From the NCBI GenBank assembly GCA_020636955.1, contig JACJWY010000008.1, forward strand, positions 53,458 to 117,457: 64,000 nt of DNA, in the 5' to 3' direction. Each line of letters starts with the position of its first letter. Position 1 is the first letter of the stretch. The translations under genes and the position numbers were made by a program. This DNA is from Thermoleophilales bacterium (lineage in GTDB: Bacteria > Actinomycetota > Thermoleophilia > Solirubrobacterales > 70-9). The notes under the pieces are model-generated. The model saw only the letters and a list, made by a program, of their open reading frames with translations. It made no database searches and had not been told where the DNA came from. Below are positions 63,564 through 64,000 of the stretch, one piece after another.

Positions 63564-63820
63564 TACTTCTCACCCACGTAGGGAAGCAGAGCCACTTCAC
63601 GGGCGCGCTTGACCGCGACCGACAGCTGGGCCTGGTGCTTGCGGGAAAGACCGGTGACCCGGCGGGAGCGGGTCTTGCCCTTGTCCGAGATGAACCGACG
63701 CAGCAGGGCCAGGTCCTTGTAGTCGATGTTCTCGGCTGAAATCTTCGTGTACTTGCGGGGGCGTACGCGCTCGTTGAAGCGGCGCCCGCGTCGCGATGAT
63801 GCTTCTCGTGTCTTAGCCAA
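63563..63820 (-). CDS. rpsR: Ribosomal protein S18
   Basis: An 85-residue 30S protein: [40 protein letters not shown] and [20 protein letters not shown] are textbook S18. Start is TTG 63820, which gives the usual length and an ALAKTR-like N-terminus; a longer frame to 63904 adds 28 residues not seen in S18. The usual upstream partners rpsF and ssb are not next to it here. Confidence 0.96.
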   Translation of the reverse strand: MAKTREASSRRGRRFNERVRPRKYTKISAENIDYKDLALLRRFISDKGKTRSRRVTGLSRKHQAQLSVAVKRAREVALLPYVGEK

Positions 63821-64000
63821 TGCTTTCCGGTGCCTTACGTGGTTGCGGCCCGGAAGAAAGTCCGGGCGTTCAGGACAAGGAATCGTAGCGGTTCCCGGCC
63901 CCATGCGACTTCTGTATCAGCCGCCCCGGTCGCAAACTCCGCAAAGCCGCTCACGCCGTGGAATCCGGTTCTCACACCGCGGTGCCCGGTGGTCACGTGG
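63821..64000. other. rpsR leader with hairpin; right edge otherwise unassigned
   Basis: On the minus strand, GCCCGGA-CTTTCT-TCCGGGC (63848-63867) is a perfect 7-bp stem about 27 bases before the rpsR start. It could be a ribosomal-protein leader element. TACGAT (63882-63887, minus strand) may be its -10. From 63905 to the edge I see no supported gene; a minus frame ending near 63922 contains CGVC but is too short to judge. Confidence 0.45.

Noticed and set aside
63905..64000. 3' end of ssb or rpsF upstream of rpsR
   Set aside because: No frame ends with the acidic DDIPF-type tail of SSB or resembles S6.

Overview
The window looks like chromosomal DNA from a high-GC actinobacterium. It most resembles the class Thermoleophilia (Solirubrobacterales-like). 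The grounds are uniformly GC-rich codon use, secreted proteins ending in Ig-like or cell-surface repeats, a PafB-PafC fusion, dTDP-rhamnose and exopolysaccharide genes, and many genes with no Shine-Dalgarno sequence but a TANNNT box 6-8 nt before the start codon. That placement is inference from sequence character, not from a database match. I see no prophage, insertion sequence, CRISPR array, tRNA or rRNA.

Layout. 1-2.8 kb: two tandem secreted ELWRTDG-repeat proteins, the first cut by the window edge. 2.9-5.7 kb: YihY-like membrane protein, YceH, and a nucleotidyltransferase plus partner pair with a palindrome at its start that resembles a toxin-antitoxin operon. 5.7-10.8 kb: methylmalonyl-CoA mutase operon mutA-mutB-meaB, read leftward. 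11-15.6 kb: RCK potassium channel, HAD phosphatase-aquaporin operon, cyclophilin, and a DUF6325-SHOCT-zincin operon. 15.7-21.9 kb: MalT-type LuxR regulator divergent from a DUF7144-sulfatase operon with a clear terminator, then a secreted glycoside hydrolase. 22-26.2 kb: glutaryl-CoA-dehydrogenase-like enzyme, a small membrane protein, a ydaO-type cyclic-di-AMP riboswitch whose only downstream gene is a 44-residue membrane microprotein, and a large secreted protein. 26.2-31.3 kb: Mrp/ApbC ATPase, ferredoxin, NAD-dependent epimerase-like protein, a secreted subtilase, and the amputated 3' end of a second subtilase. 31.3-36.5 kb: groS-groL with CIRCE element, SRPBCC and ASCH proteins, a frameshifted gene, a Crp-type regulator and Nei glycosylase. 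36.5-41.1 kb: Lhr helicase.

41.2-52.3 kb is a polysaccharide locus: glycosylphosphotransferase, two family-2 glycosyltransferases, O-antigen-ligase-like protein, secreted hydrolase and a complete rmlA-rmlD-rmlB-rmlC operon. 52.3-57.1 kb: FMN-binding protein, metallo-beta-lactamase-fold hydrolase, PafBC-like WYL regulator and two tandem TetR regulators. 57.3-59.3 kb: nucleotide-sugar dehydrogenase and membrane protein. 59.6-63.8 kb: a housekeeping operon rpsR-rplI-dnaB-helicase-loader-purA, read leftward.

The points most worth a second look are the riboswitch-microprotein unit, the window-wide leaderless-mRNA signature, two apparently non-canonical starts (ATA for dnaB, CTG for a glycosyltransferase), the palindrome-controlled nucleotidyltransferase pair, and the subtilase remnant.
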